A DNA stretch of 64,000 bases from Pelobates cultripes (GCA_933207985.1 OW240917.1:121970149-122034148), one strand, 5' to 3'; positions 23,513 through 35,481 are shown, counted from the first letter of the stretch. Program-made: numbers and translations. The notes: generated by a model from the sequence alone, not told the origin.

Positions 23513-24807
23513 TGTGGCGAAAGTAACCTCGCCACTGGTTCTTGGAGGGGCCTGTTTGCCAGCCTCCTGACTCAGGACTATGGGCCATGCAAAAAGGCTC
23601 ATTAAAGACCTTGTTTGTGCCTTTTTTCTATTCTGTTCGGTAGATTGCATTTCTATTCTAACATTGTCCCGTTTGACTACCGAACAACTGCACGAACCAG
23701 GGACCACCCGGGAGCTTGTTAACACCTATTAACACCTTGGAATGGTTCTCACCACAGTGTTCTAATTGTTCGTCTGGGTGGCCGCAATTCCTATGGACAA
23801 CCACAAGGTGGCGGCCATCTTGTTCGCATGAACGCAGTCAGCGGTGTTGGGTCATGAATCTCATGGAACTAAAATTAGACACAGAAACTCCCGAACACAG
23901 CTGGACTTCCATCATCGCCTGCGTTCGGTTCTATACAATTTAGAAGGGCACTGTTCAATGAAATTGTTCATCTGGAGTTGAGCAAGCTCCAGGGTAAGAA
24001 CATTGACTATGTTCGGTAGTTTGTTCGCTTTCCAAACTACCGAACCAGACCAACCGCAAGCCCTGATTCTATGGAGCGGTTTTGGGCATGGGACCATGCG
24101 TGCGGTCAGTCACATAAATGACTTCTAGGAAATTCCTGAACCTCTGTACTGATCTGGGTGATTTTTGGATATGTTGGTCACCCAGATCAAGGCTATGAGG
24201 GGTTGTAACATTTGTGGGGGGCTTGTGTGTTTAAATGCATTTTGGGGGTTTTATAAAAATGTGTGTTTTTCTGCCTGGAGATAATTGAGTTAGTACAGTC
24301 CATGACTCAATTATCTTCCAGGCACAGGGGAGGGATTGTCTCATTATGTATGGGAGTGGCCTGGGTCTGAGAGTCAATGTAATCGTGTATTTGTTTCTGC
24401 TGTGGTTTACTCTCAGGTCCACATGGAGTGCCCCTTGCCTAGGGACTTGCATATAAGGCCAGTTGTGGCTGCCGATAAGAGTACCCTCAACATAGAGTCT
24501 CATCTCATGTGTGGGGGAAATGGCTGTATCTACCCTGAAGATTGCTATATCATTATATTCCCTTGAGATTATAATAACTTGCTCTTTTAAGAGCATATTG
24601 CTACACCCTCTTGGAGGAGAGGTCTACCCACTGAAAACTGGATCAACAAGGTGGGTGGAGGACAGCAAGACCCCAGCCAAGCTGTAACGCTGGAAGTGGG
24701 GACTACAGTGCTGATGGTGTCTGGTGCAGTGCTTGTGGTACTCGGTAAGCAATAGGAAGCAGCATTTGGCGGATGTACCCAGTCGGGGTGCCAGGCAGTC
24801 CGTCACA
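23513..24807 (-). mobile_element. Solo LTR-like element, 1295 bp, 5 bp TSD
   Basis: On the minus strand it starts TGTGACGGACTGCCTGG and ends TTTCGCCACA, matching the ends of the 1700-2317 element. CATGA flanks both sides (23508-23512 and 24808-24812). It is about twice as long as the other copy and keeps extra internal hairpins: CTACCGAAC/GTTCGGTAG arms at 23635-23686 and 24013-24046, a GATCTGGGTGA hairpin at 24150-24190, and a TGCCTGGAGATAAT/ATTATCTTCCAGGCA hairpin at 24272-24325. TG...CA ends with 5 bp duplications at both copies strongly suggest an LTR. No protein remnant is attached, and the 75-121 codon open frames inside are not genes. Confidence 0.72.
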
Positions 24808-24812
24808 CATGA

Positions 24813-25214
24813 TGACACCATACTTTAAAAAAAAAATAAAAAAATTTCTTTTATATTATTTATTATTATTTTATGTGCCCTTCAGTTACAAAAATGTTCT
24901 GGATTTTTGTAGCTATGGCAGTTTATTGTTTCATGCACCTTTTTTTCAATTTTCACAATGGTAGTGGCTATGTTTCTGCAGTAAGTTTTACTAGTAGCAA
25001 GCGCTACAAACTTGCAGGTGGAAACTTGTTGATATTATGTGGCTGCTAATTTCTACTGACTGTTCACAACACTAGAACGGTGTCCCATTGAATAGAGAAC
25101 TTGAGAACAATTTTGCCCTTTCCGGACTACAATTCCTAGGAGGGTCAGTGAGATTCTTACCGAGTCTCGTAGAAGGTAAAAATACATCTAATGTAATGAG
25201 AGAGAGAAGAAACC
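24813..25214. other. Gene-free interval
   Basis: No gene seen. A- and T-rich sequence at 24825-24870 precedes ordinary unique-looking DNA. Confidence 0.4.
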
Positions 25215-25700
25215 AATTGCTAACCAAAAGTTTACATATCCTTGAATGTTTGACCTTGCTACAGACACACAAGGTGACACACACAGGTTACAATGGCAAT
25301 TAAAGCTTAATTTCCCACACCTGTGGCTTTTTAAATTGCAATTAGTGTATGTGTATAAATAGTCAATGAGTTTGTTAGTTCTCGTGGATGAACTGAGTAG
25401 GCTAGAAACTGAGCCATGGTGAGCAGAAAAGAACTGTCAAAAGACCTGCATAACAAAGTAATGGGACTTTATAAATATGGAAAAGGATTTAAAATGATAT
25501 CCAAAGCGTTAAAAATGCAAGTCAGTACTGTTCAATCACTTATTAAGAAGTGGAACATTCAGGGATCTCTTGATACCAAGCCAAGGTCAGGTAGACCAAG
25601 AAAGATTTCAGCCACAACTGCCAGAAGAATTGGTCGGGATACAAAGAAAAACCCACAGGTAACCTTAGGAGAAAGACAGGCTGTTCTGGTAAATTAGGTA
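25215..25700 (+). mobile_element. Tc1-like transposon, 5' half
   Basis: ACCAAAAGTTTACATATCC near 25217 resembles the inner part of a Tc1 inverted repeat, followed by an untranslated leader with CACACCTGTGGC and then a transposase start. The homology stops near 25700. The catalytic half and right inverted repeat are missing, so the copy is dead. Confidence 0.8.
25416..25697 (+). pseudogene. Tc1 transposase, N-terminal DNA-binding part
   Basis: The 93-codon frame starts MVSRKELSKDLHNKVMGLYK and carries the two helix-turn-helix (paired-like) modules that bind the inverted repeats. The GRPRK motif joining them is at about residues 60-64, preceded by KKWNIQGSLDTKPRSG. A full Tc1 transposase is about 340 residues with a C-terminal DDE catalytic domain; here the frame ends after the start of the second helix-turn-helix. 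The Met was chosen because it sits at the normal Tc1 start after the leader. It could at most make a DNA-binding fragment; there is no sign that it is expressed. Confidence 0.85.
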
Positions 25701-25799
25701 ATTTCTAAACTTTTAAATTTTCACTGGATAACAAATCTGAAGTTGGTAAGATCCTAAGAGAAGTTTATCTAACACAGATAAAAAATATTGTTTTTGCTT

Positions 25800-26420
25800 C
25801 AGGTGATTGAAGTTTACATTTCGCAACTGGGTTTTCATGGTAACCTGTGTTTGTTTAGGTGGGCTGCTATTTTTAAGGCTTTATGCAATATCTAACCTCA
25901 AAACTTCTCAAACATATACAATTAGAGCTTGCTTATGCAGTAACTGTTTTTTCTTTTAATGCCAGGAAAACAGTTAATAATGTCGCAGTTGGGTTTCCAT
26001 AGTAACCCGTTTTGTGACTGTATTTGTTCTCATGTACTTAAATTTGTGGGATACTAATATATCACAATGATTTACTATACACCAATAGTACAAATTAAGT
26101 GAATAAAAGGGAGCTTTTCTTACAATGTTTTTTTGTGGGTTGTCTAGAATCGGGTCCATAACTGAGATTGATTTAGTTTGCAAAGAGTTTGGAAAAATAG
26201 GATTTCTTGAAGTGTTAATAAAGACTCAACAGTTTAATAAAGTTAAATCAAATTTATTAGATGCAGACAAATCGGAAGCACTTTCGAGTAGTCTTGACCA
26301 AACCTTAAAAATAGCAGCACACCTAATACAAATATGAGTAACCATGGAAAGTAAGTAACTTTGTATAATTGATAAAGCCTTGAATGACGAAACGCATTTG
26401 GAGCAAAGTCTTTTAACAGC
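25800..26420 (+). repeat. Possible decayed Penelope-type 3' region
   Basis: Two diverged subrepeats, around 25820-25855 and 25981-26020, share CGCARYTGGGTTT.CATRGTAACC. At 26370-26400 the sequence GATAAAGCC...GACGAAACGCATTTGG resembles the hammerhead-like motif at 43.4 kb with several core changes. This suggests an old Penelope tail, but no coding sequence remains. Low certainty. Confidence 0.35.
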
Positions 26421-26699
26421 ATAGTTGGAACTTTAACTGAAATGAGGGATCAGTGACCAAACTTTATTATACATGAACAACTCCCATTACCCAGAGACTG
26501 ATGAGATGCAGGGCATATAGGGACTGCAAATGGGAGCTCTCTTAGGGACAGTTATGCTGGTAAAATCATAGTAGCATGTCCAACTTACTTTTTATTATAT
26601 ATGTAGTAATGTAAGAAAACGATATGCAGGACACTGCAATATTTTATAAATATTTCTGGGTATGTGACTGGTTTTACAACATAGGGTTATCCACTTAAT

Positions 26700-27515
26700 A
26701 AAAGTGTGCTAATTATCAAATCTTTCAGTTGCATTTTTCGGCACCCATGTAAAACAACTGAGAAGCGGATTACAGTAGTCAAGGCGAGAAAGGACAGTGG
26801 AAAGACCAGCACCTTAGTCGCACCTGGTATTAAGTAGGGTTGGATGCGCGCAATGTTTTTGAGATGGAAACGACAGGATTTGGTGATAGACTGAACATGT
26901 GGTGTGAAGTAGAGGTCGGAGTCAAAGAGAACATCTAGGCAGCGAGCCTGCGTGGTGAAGCTGATGGTAGCACCGTTGACTTGGAGGGAGACAGACACAG
27001 GAGTAGCAACACTTGAGGTAGGAAAGACCAGAATTTCAGTTTTGGTCAAGTTGAGTTTAAGGAAGTGGGCAGCCATTCAGTTAGAAATAGCAGAGAGGCA
27101 GTCAGAGACACTAGTCTAGAGGGATGGGGAGAGATCAGGAGAGGACAGGTAGATTTGCGTGTCATCCGCATAGAAGTGATATTGGAAGCCAAAGGAGCTA
27201 ATGAGTTTACCAAGGGAGGCAGTATAGATAGAGAACAGTAGGGGACCAAGGACTGAACCTTGGGGGACACCAACAGAGAGGGGTTGGGGAGAAGAAGTAG
27301 AGCCAGAGAAAGAAACACTGAGTGCTGGGAGAGGTAGGAGGAGCACCAGGAGAGCACAATATCTTGTAGACTGATATTACGGAGGATGAGAAGAAGCTGT
27401 TGATGATCAACAGTGTCAAAAGCCACCGGCAGATCAAGGAGAATTAAGATAGAGTGGTGACCAGATTTTGCAGCAAGTAGATAATTGAATACTTTGGTCA
27501 ATGCCGTTTCCACAG
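26700..27515 (-). pseudogene. L2-type LINE reverse transcriptase fragment
   Basis: Read on the minus strand in three frames, this gives consecutive RT pieces: KVFNYLLAAKSGHHSILILL with FDTVDH (motif A), [18 protein letters not shown] (motif B), [12 protein letters not shown] (motif C with YADD), and FLKLNLTKTEILVF (motif D region). It is closely similar in text to the larger L2 at 31140-33755. Both ends are missing, and frame changes near 27100 and 27350 make it non-functional. No poly(A) or tandem tail is seen at its 3' side. Confidence 0.85.
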
Positions 27516-27567
27516 AGTGCTTAGCGCAGAAACTCAGTATTTTAAGGACTTTATTATGAGTGCTATA

Positions 27568-27900
27568 CAGGGGTGTTGCTAGGTTTTTAGAAACACCTGG
27601 GGCTTGACCCCAGTGGAAAACTCAATGACTCCAACACTCAGAGGGAGGTGTACATATGTCTTGAGATGTCCTACTTTTTATGTCATGTCTTATTCTCTCT
27701 ACAAGGAAGAGTGCTGTTGATGCTCCCCATGCTCCCCATGAACTCTATAAAAGCATATCCATAAACAAGTACAAACTGCACAGTCAACTATTCAATTTTA
27801 ACTCCACTCTACATAACTAATAGAGGGGTGTACAGCAAAATTCTGTTCTCCAACACCCCTTTTGACAGTCATTTGGGGGGCACCACCCTGTCCTGCTAAT
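27568..27900 (+). mobile_element. hAT-type fragment
   Basis: CAGGGGTGTTGCTAGGTTTT at 27568 resembles the start of hAT MITEs whose opposite end type is seen at 44100-44133 (CCTAAAAACACCACTG). A clear right end is not visible. Low-certainty assignment. Confidence 0.4.
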
Positions 27901-30900
27901 TACCCTGACAGGCCAGTATATTACTTTCTATAGTAGGAAGCTGCTTGGAGAAGCAGCTGCCTAATGTAACTTCAAAAATAAAAACACTAAAAATAAAAAA
28001 TAAAAACACTAATATTGTCCAGTCTTCTACACCAACTGTAAAAATCCAGGATCTCTGGGATCAGGTCCTACAGCCCACTAGTATAATTAAAATTCAGCAC
28101 TGAACACACATTATTTGAATAAAGGAATAGACTACCATCTTATTTATGTATAGAAATATGGAACATTTCAGCTCTAAAAGAGTCTTAATCACTCACCATA
28201 CCATATTAAACATTGGGACATCTTTTAAGCTATTAAACGGTCACACCTATTGTTCTGAAATTGATATTTACCCTTCTGGGCTGCTGTAACGCCTGCGAAG
28301 CAAGTAATTCCATGGAATCTATAACACTTTATAACCAGTTAGTCCTTGTACGGCAGAACAATATAGCTTGAATAACTAAATACAAATACATTCTGTAAAG
28401 GTAGCTAATATTAATTTTTGGGTGCCTTTTAAAAGAAATCTAAGCACGCTATGAAGTTAAGTTTGTCATCTGACATTTCAAATAAATCGTAAATTATTAC
28501 TTACAAGCTATCTTGTCTTTTCGATTGTTATACTCTGAAAAGCTCGACAGGGTTAACCTAAAGAGACAAGGAAGTGTATGCCACAAATATGTACATTGAC
28601 ATCGCCATTTAAAATTAAAAATGCATTAGCCAACACTGATCATGCACCTGTGTACCTGGCAAGCATGGAGAGAGGTGTCTCTTGCCATCATGGTCTTGAA
28701 GATCAGATTGATTTCTTGATTGAAATCTCAGTCAGACCCTTGGTTAATCCTATAATGCAATATACTTAATTAGATGATCACTGTTTTTTACAGTGATTGC
28801 CCATCAAGGTTTTAGCTTACTATGGGAATGGCTGCATGCCTATAAATGTAATACATGTAAAATACAATGGACAGATACATCTAATTGTCCTTCCAGCTTG
28901 TTCTTGGGCTAGAGCCAAATGGGTGTTTTGTTTGTCATAAAAGATGAGGTATAAGCTATTTATTAAACATTCCTTATATAACACCCATATCAAGGATGCT
29001 TCACATAGTTTAGAAATAATACAAGTAAACCGATAATACAAACAGGCCATAAAGTATTATACCACAATAAAAATAAGCCAAGTATATAAAATCTATCTAA
29101 TATAATCTGTTCAAAAAAGTAGGTTGGGATTTACAAATGGTAAGTTTTAGGGTAACAAGTACTGTAGTTAGGAATTAGGAATAATTGAAAAAGGGACATG
29201 GCCAGTTGTATTGAAGTACAATAAAGGGATTGATTTATTGTAATTTACGATGAGTAAAAGAAAGCTTTATGAATAGGTGTGTACCCAGAATATTGTGTTA
29301 GGTGAAAGGAATCTTACTGAATGTGAGTGTGTTTATTCCAGTTCTAGTGCATTTAGAGTGTGAGTGAATGTAAAAGGAAAGCACCAAGGGATTTTAACTA
29401 AAGCTGAATTATAAAGTGTTGAGGAATGCTTAGGAGGTATTAATTGGTGTAGTCAAACCCGCAAAAACAAACAAATCACGGCGTGGACAAGAATTTTTCA
29501 GCAAAGAAAATTCTTTGTAGGCACAAGTTTAAGATATTGAAGGGGCGAGGCAAAAAACATCCAAATCATGTTGTTTCACATTATTGGTTGAAAGGGAAGG
29601 TGGAGACAGAAGTTAACATGTGTTTGCAAACTGTGAGTAAAGAATGAATGGGGTAGAGGAAGAGGTGAAGAGATGGCACACAGATAAAAAACAAATCAGG
29701 TTGGACTTCAGCCAAGCTTTGTTGATTTTAATACAAGCTACAGTACAAGGGATAGGTAATGTGAATGGATTTTTGAAATAGGCTGTTTTAAACCCAGCTG
29801 ATCGTTCAAGGAAAATTAGATTGGAGTAGACCCTGTAATATGATGCTTTAGCAAAGATACTAAGAGGAGTAGGATTTATGGTTAATAGGAAGGATGGAAG
29901 CCAATTTGAACAAAAAATAGAATTGAATTAGAGGTTGATATGGTAGAGGATAAAAGGTATGGTAGAACGAGTGGAAGGGAATGAAACAGGAGAGAGTCTA
30001 AGTGTTGAATAAGGAGGTATTGGTCATTTGGGACAAGGTCACAGACTCTAGAGAAAAGGGAAATGGTGGGGAGGCCAGGTGTAACTAGATGAAGGTAAGA
30101 GTAGGCTGCAACTAGGAGGTGGAGAAATATATTTAGATCAAATAATGATATTAAACATAGGAGGGGCAAGGGGCAGGTAGTTATTTATATGAATGGTCTG
30201 TAGTTTGCTCCAACCGGTTATTAAGTATGTACAACAATTTTATAGATACAGGGACTTGTAACAACTGTTGAGTGGAGATGTGCAATTATAAAACCTTTAA
30301 AATACAGAAAAAATATATGGGGGGGAGTGAAACTGTTTTGCATATAGTGCAGAGATAGAATCTTATAGTGCCGTATTTGTACATATGAGAGTAGATGTAG
30401 ATAAGGAAACAGAGGAACATATGGAAAACAAATGGAGAGCATAACCACTTTGACTTTGTGCATCTTTCAGCTTTTTAGAATTTCAATGAAATTCCAACAC
30501 AATATGTTGGTGGCTGCCATCCATCATTATGATAAACCCAGAAGTTGATTTTTAATTTACTGAATTCTCACTTAAGTGAATAACACTGACAGTGCTTCTG
30601 TTGTTTTTTTTGGCAAAATATGACCGCTTCAAACTCTTTTAATGTTTCTTTCTCTTCTCATCCAGACTCACATGGGATGTATTCGCATACTGTCAATATA
30701 TCAGGCTTGCTTGTGATGCATGCTCCATGTTTGTTCACACAAGAAAGATTAAAATAAAGTTAGCTATTATAATACTGATATGAGTTCTAAACAAATACTG
30801 TACTTAAAAGTGAATCCTTATGAGTCAATTGTGTTGTGTAGGTTTTACTTTGGAAAAGCTGTGTAAACATTATCTGAATTCTAGGCCTCTGGAAATAAAA

Positions 30901-31139
30901 TGTCATATGAATATTTGTGTGTGGTCCACAATGAATATAAATTTGTTTAAAGTGTGTACTCCTATTCTTTGTGGGCCCTGAAAATTTTCAGTTAATGAGA
31001 TTTGGATTCCTGTTTTAGCAACGTCACTTGATCAGTCTGTACCTCTGAACTCTAGGTTGCTAATCGTTTGAATTTATGTAATTCCTTGCTATTTGAGTCT
31101 CTATGTTTGAATTATCGTTAACATAATTCCCATTAAAGT
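27901..31139. other. Gene-free interval, about 3.2 kb
   Basis: No gene recognised. Part of a GGGTTATTCAC-family end is at 30545-30590. The rest looks like unique or very old sequence; open frames stay below 100 codons and show no domains. Confidence 0.5.
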
Positions 31140-31438
31140 TTTGATATTGTACATTATTATTATTATTATTATTGCCATTTATATAGCGCCAACAGATTCC
31201 GTAGCGCTTTACAATATTTTGAGAGGGGGGATCTAACAAAAAATAGGACAATTACAAGAAAACTTACAGGAACAATAGGTTGAAATGGACCCTGCTCAAA
31301 CGAGTTTACAGACTATAGGAGGTGGGGTATTAGAAACATTAGGACAAGAAATATCAAGTAGGAGTGAAGCAGAGCTGGAGGAGAGAGCAAAGCACTGTCC
31401 CATAGGAGAGAGCAGGAGACAGGTATGTAAGGTAGAGA

Positions 31439-31831
31439 TTACTCTGGGAGGCCATAAGCTTTCCTGAAGAGATGGGTTTTAAGGCCCTTCTTAAATGATT
31501 GAAGACTAGGGGAGAGTCTGATGGCAGTAGGCAAGCTATTCCATAGGAGAGGAGCCGCCCGCGAGAGGTCCTGCAAGCGCGAGTTGGCCGTACGGGTGCG
31601 AGCAGCGGTCAGGAGGTGGTCACGGGCAGAGCGGAGGGTACGAGGAGGGGCATATCTATGGATTAGTGAAGAGATATAAGTGGGGCTAGAATTGTTCAGT
31701 GCTTTAAATGTATGGGTTAGCACTTTGAATTGACTCCTATAGCATACAGGGAGCCAATGTAAGGACTGGCAGAGGGGTGAGGTGTGAGAGGACCGACTAG
31801 AGAGGAAAATCAGTCTAGCTGCAGCATTCAT
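31439..31831 (-). pseudogene. L2 ORF2, C-terminal domain
   Basis: Begins NAAARLIFLSSRSSHTSPLC and contains LHWLPVCYRSQFKVLTHTFK, YAPPRTLRSARDHLL and PLLWNSLPTAIRLSPSLQSF ending KAYGLPE, the conserved L2/CR1 C-terminus just before the 3' UTR. Uninterrupted for 130 codons. Confidence 0.88.
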
Positions 31832-32190
31832 TACAGACTGTAGCGGGCAATACGGCTTTTGGGGAGACCAATCAGGAGAGGGTTACAGTAATCCATGCGG
31901 GAAATTACTAGAGCATGGACAATCTCCTTGGTAGCATCTTGCGTAAGGAAGGGGCGAATGCGGGCTATGTTTTTGAGTTGGAACCTACAGGACTTGGCAA
32001 CAAACTGGATGTGAGACTCAAAGGTGAGACCAGAGTCAAGTATGACGCCAAGACAGCGTGCTTGCAGGGATGGACTTATGTGGATATCACTGACTTGAAG
32101 GGAGAGCGAGAGAGGAGGATCAGTATTAGGAGGAGGAAAGACAAGGAGTTCAGTTTTAGAGAGGTTAAGTTTCAGAAAGCGTGAGGACAT
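31831..32190 (-). pseudogene. L2 ORF2, RT thumb region
   Basis: Starts [18 protein letters not shown] and includes [20 protein letters not shown] and [18 protein letters not shown], the usual order after the catalytic YADD box in L2-type LINEs. It ends at a frameshift at about 31835. Confidence 0.85.
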
Positions 32191-32792
32191 CCAGTCAGAG
32201 ATGGAAGAAAGGCAAGCAGTGACACGTTGCAGGACAGCAGGGGAGAGGTCTGGGGAGGAGAGGTATATCTGAGTGTCATCAGCGTACAGGTGGTAGTGGA
32301 ATCCAAAAGAGGCAATAAGTTTACCAAGAGAGGCAGTATAAAGAGAAAATAGAAGGGGACCAAGGACAGACCCTTGGGGAACTCCAACCGAGACAGGACG
32401 AGGGGAGGAGGTATCCTTGGAAAAGGAGACACTGAATGAGCGTTGGGAGAGATAGGAGGAAAACCAAGAGAGGGCAGAGTCACAGAGAGGAGCGCATGAT
32501 CAATGGTGTCAAAGGCAGCAGAGAGGTCAAGGAGAATTAACATGGAGTAGTGATCTTTGGATTTAGCGGAGATTAGGTCATTAGTCACTTTGATAAGAGC
32601 AGTCTCAGTAGAGTGGAGAGGGCGGAAGCCAGACTGAAGAGGGTCAAGGAGAGAGTTGGAATTAAGGAAGTGAGACACACGGGTAAAGACAAGTCTTTCC
32701 AAAAGCTTTGATGAGAAAGGGAGCAGGGATATGGGACGATAGTTAGAAGGGGAGGATGGGTCAAGAGATGTTTTTTTCAGGATAGGTGGCAT
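32172..32792 (-). pseudogene. L2 ORF2, RT palm region
   Basis: It begins [20 protein letters not shown] and includes [25 protein letters not shown] and [13 protein letters not shown] (motif A). After the DHALL position, near 32490, a small deletion shifts the frame, so motif B and the YADDTQIYL catalytic box (near 32270) can be read only in the neighbouring frame. Confidence 0.85.
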
Positions 32793-33714
32793 GTTTAAGG
32801 TCAGCAGGAACAGTGCCAGAAGAGAGAGAGCAGTTAAAGATGTGTGTTAGGGTAGGCACAAGACAAGGGGAGAGAGATCTGATGAGGTGAGATGGGACAG
32901 GATCGAGCGGGCAAGTGGTGGGGCGAGAGGAATGGAGAAGCGCAGCCACCTCTTGTTCAGTAGCCGGGTAGAAAGTCTGGAGGGTAGGGAAAGCATGATT
33001 TACATGTGGTTGAGAAAGAGAACAGCAAGGAGGGGAGCATTGTTTCCTTAGCTGTTCAATCTTGTTGGTAAAGTAGCATGCAAAGCTATCAGCTGTAAGG
33101 TTAGTTTGGGGGGTGGCCACAGCAGGGCGGAGAAGGGAATTAAAGGTGTCAAAGAGACGTCTGGGATTGCGGGAGCATGAACTAATGAGAGAGGAAAAGT
33201 ATGACTGTTTGGCAAGGGCGAGGGCTGCGCTGTATGAAAGCAACATGAATCTATAATGGAGAAAGTCTGCCTGGGTGCGGGACTTCCTCCAGGAGCGTTC
33301 AGCACAATGGGAGCAACTCTGCAGATAGCGTGTTGATTTATTATGCCAAGGTTGGGGTCGTGTCCTCCTCGAGGTGCATGTTTTGAGTGGGGCTGCAGCG
33401 TTCAAGGCAGATGTGAGGGTAGTGTTATATGTGGAGATGGCCAGTGAGGGACAGGAGAGGGAAGGGATGGATAGCAGTTGTGAATCAATGTCAGCTGACA
33501 GCTGCTGGAGGTCAATAGAGTTAAGGTTCCTCCTGAGCTGAGGGGGGTTAGGCTGAGATTGTTGGGTGAGGGGGTAATTGAGAGCAAACGATAAGAGGTG
33601 GTGATCAGAGAGAGGAAATGGAGTGTTGCAGATATTAGATATTGTACATGAATAAGAGAAAATAAGGTCGAGGGTATTGCCAGCTACATGAGTGGGAGAA
33701 TTAGCCCACTGCAA
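32761..33714 (-). pseudogene. L2 ORF2, end of endonuclease plus RT N-terminal region
   Basis: Residues 1-50 contain the last part of an APE-type endonuclease: HVAGNTLDLIFS and PLSDHHLLSF, with the catalytic SDH motif. A linker follows (RRTRPQPWHNKSTR.., NLTADSFACYFTNKIEQLR), then the start of RT ([32 protein letters not shown]). The frame then slips near 32790 into the next piece. Upstream endonuclease residues, including the N-terminal catalytic Glu, are missing because of 5' truncation. Confidence 0.85.
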
Positions 33715-33755
33715 AAGTCCAAGGGAGGAAGTGATTGAAAGTAGTTTAGATGTAA

Positions 33756-34311
33756 AGGGTTTTTTTTTTTCATTACGCAGGGGTTAACAATCATTTGATA
33801 ATGCCACAACAGCGTAGTCCAACGTGAAAATAGAAACAGGTTTTGAACATACATGGCATGGAAGTAACTGCACATTTTTTAAATATTTAAGCAAGCTTAT
33901 ATATGTGCTTTTACAGTTTTTATACAATAAATCTTTGTGTTACATAATGTGTCAATAGGTATGTTGGTATAAGTGTTAATGGAAACAAGCTAGGTAACTG
34001 ACCTATTGTTAGCCATAATAGTAGATTATAACATGAGTAATGTAAAGAACACGTCAGTATTGAGTTAAGGGGAGACAGGAAATTTTCCATGCTGTGTTGA
34101 CTGACAGTTCTGTTAATGATGTTACTACCAAGTACGAGATATTAGGAGACACACATGTGAGTATGGTTTTACATGAGACAGATTAGGTAAATTGGAGGGC
34201 AGTGGGCATACCAGGTAAAGCAGGGCTGTACATATTGTGGTGAGAGTGTACATGTTAAGAATGGCAATTGGAGAGCAGTATTACAAGGCCATTAACAGAA
34301 CCAGTGTCCTC
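33756..34311. other. Gene-free interval
   Basis: Nothing recognisable apart from the T run at 33763-33772 next to the L2 truncation point. Confidence 0.4.
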
Positions 34312-35150
34312 TCACATATAAATGTCACAGCTTATGCCCGTGGCAGTCAGGCCAGGTCCAGATCGCACCATAGGGGGGCATAAATCTTCAAGCTTGTCTC
34401 TCTGGCTCCTTGCGTCAGCTTGAGCTAGTGTTTCCCGCCCGGGGTCGGCAGGAGAGTCAGGGTCTCTATGGGTTGCATGTCTCGCTGCCGCCTGCCTCTC
34501 CGCTGCACAGAGGTGATTTCTTTGTGGTTTATGGGGCTCCCTTTTTGCATGACAGCGTGGGCCGCGTGTGGCACCATTCCACTTCGGGAGAGTCTTTGAC
34601 CGCTGGGCTGCAGGAGGTGGGTGTAGCTTCAAGGCTGTGCTGCATTGCCTCTTCCTAATCTTTTGCCAAAAGGCTTTGAAGAGTAAGTCCAGTTTCATTA
34701 GGGTTGCTTCTGTCGCATCATACGACGGGGCAGCAATGTCGTCGGCCATTTTGTGTAAACGGCGTCGGAGCTGTTTGTGCGGTGTTCGCCTGGGTGAGTT
34801 TCGAGCACTATCTTGGTGGGGTCTGGGATAACTCCCACTGGACCACTGGGGGGGGGGGTACAGGGCTCTGGTAGCACCCTCGGCAAGCCCGGTCCGGTCC
34901 AGAGGATCGGCCGCCTCCTCCACCAGGCCCCAGGCTAGGCCTCGAGTGCTGTCCGCCGGCCGACGCAGGCCAAAACTAGATCTCGGTCTGCTGATTACTT
35001 GTAGAGATGCCCAGGAGTCTCTGGATGTTGGTTGTGCGCCTGGAGGGGCTATAAAGTCGTGAAATTGGGCTTTAATGTGAGTCTTGGTCAGGAGCCGATG
35101 TGAGTTGCGTCCGCTCGGCTTGGCAGTCAGGCCCCGCCCCCCTAAAGGGT
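34312..35150 (-). mobile_element. L1/Tx1-type LINE, 5' end only
   Basis: The minus strand starts GGGGGCGGGGCCTGACTGCC near 35147 and stays very GC-rich for over 800 bp, like the 5' UTR and ORF1 start of frog L1 elements (similar GC-rich starts end near 47560 and 56497 in this window). An ORF of 203 codons (34312-34923) includes MADDIAAPSYDATEATLMKL and FKAFWQKIRKR, the low-complexity charged N-terminus of an L1 ORF1 RNA-binding protein. No coiled coil, RRM or ORF2 follows; the element is cut at 34312. Retention of the 5' end with loss of the 3' part is the reverse of normal LINE truncation and points to a later deletion. Confidence 0.65.
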
Positions 35151-35262
35151 TTTTTTAAGACAATCTTCATTTAGCAAGGTTTGCAAAAGCAGAATTGTAC
35201 CACAGATTAAAAAAAAAAAAAAAGATAGGGAAATCAGGAAATCATTATACTGCAAATATAAC

Positions 35263-35435
35263 TGTCTGAGATGTGATTCTAATGTGTTCCTTTCTCTGTG
35301 ACACAATTACAATTGTTGCCCGCCTCTTCCTCTGTTGAGTTTGGAGCAGTGAAGCCTGAAAACACGTGTGTGGTGTGTTCCTCCATTATTGTCTGCACTT
35401 GCCTGGATATCCTACCATCGGAATGAGGATTGCAA
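35263..35435 (+). mobile_element. Copia-type LTR fragment
   Basis: TGTCTGAGATGTGATTCTAA here parallels TGTTGGAGATGTAATCCTAA at 48849, and both continue through GCCTCTTCCTCTG.TGAG, TGGTGTGTTCCTC and TATCCTACC.TC.GAATG. The 48.8 kb copy directly follows Ty1/copia polymerase debris, so this is read as an LTR of the same family. Its right end is unclear; the next element begins at 35482. Confidence 0.6.
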
Positions 35436-35481
35436 CAGGATATGGACCCAGAATGGATAATGGAAATCTATGGAGCTATAT

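Larger units (their letters stand above)
31140..33755 (-). mobile_element. L2-type LINE, 5'-truncated, about 2.6 kb
   Basis: On the minus strand the element runs from the end of the endonuclease domain through RT and the C-terminal domain to a 3' UTR ending GGCGCTATATAAATGGCAAT followed by ATA/ATT repeats (31150-31175, plus view). That 3' terminus is typical of L2/CR1-group LINEs. The 5' end is cut near 33755. The coding region is split over at least three frames, so it is dead. GC content is clearly higher than the flanking DNA, which suggests a younger age than the 26.7 kb fragment. Confidence 0.9.

Noticed and set aside
25800..26340. Continuation of the Tc1 transposase after 25700
   Set aside because: No DDE-domain text in any frame; the sequence instead resembles a Penelope-type tail.
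27046..33714. One large LINE spanning both L2 segments
   Set aside because: Both segments encode the same RT region in the same orientation, so they are two separate copies.
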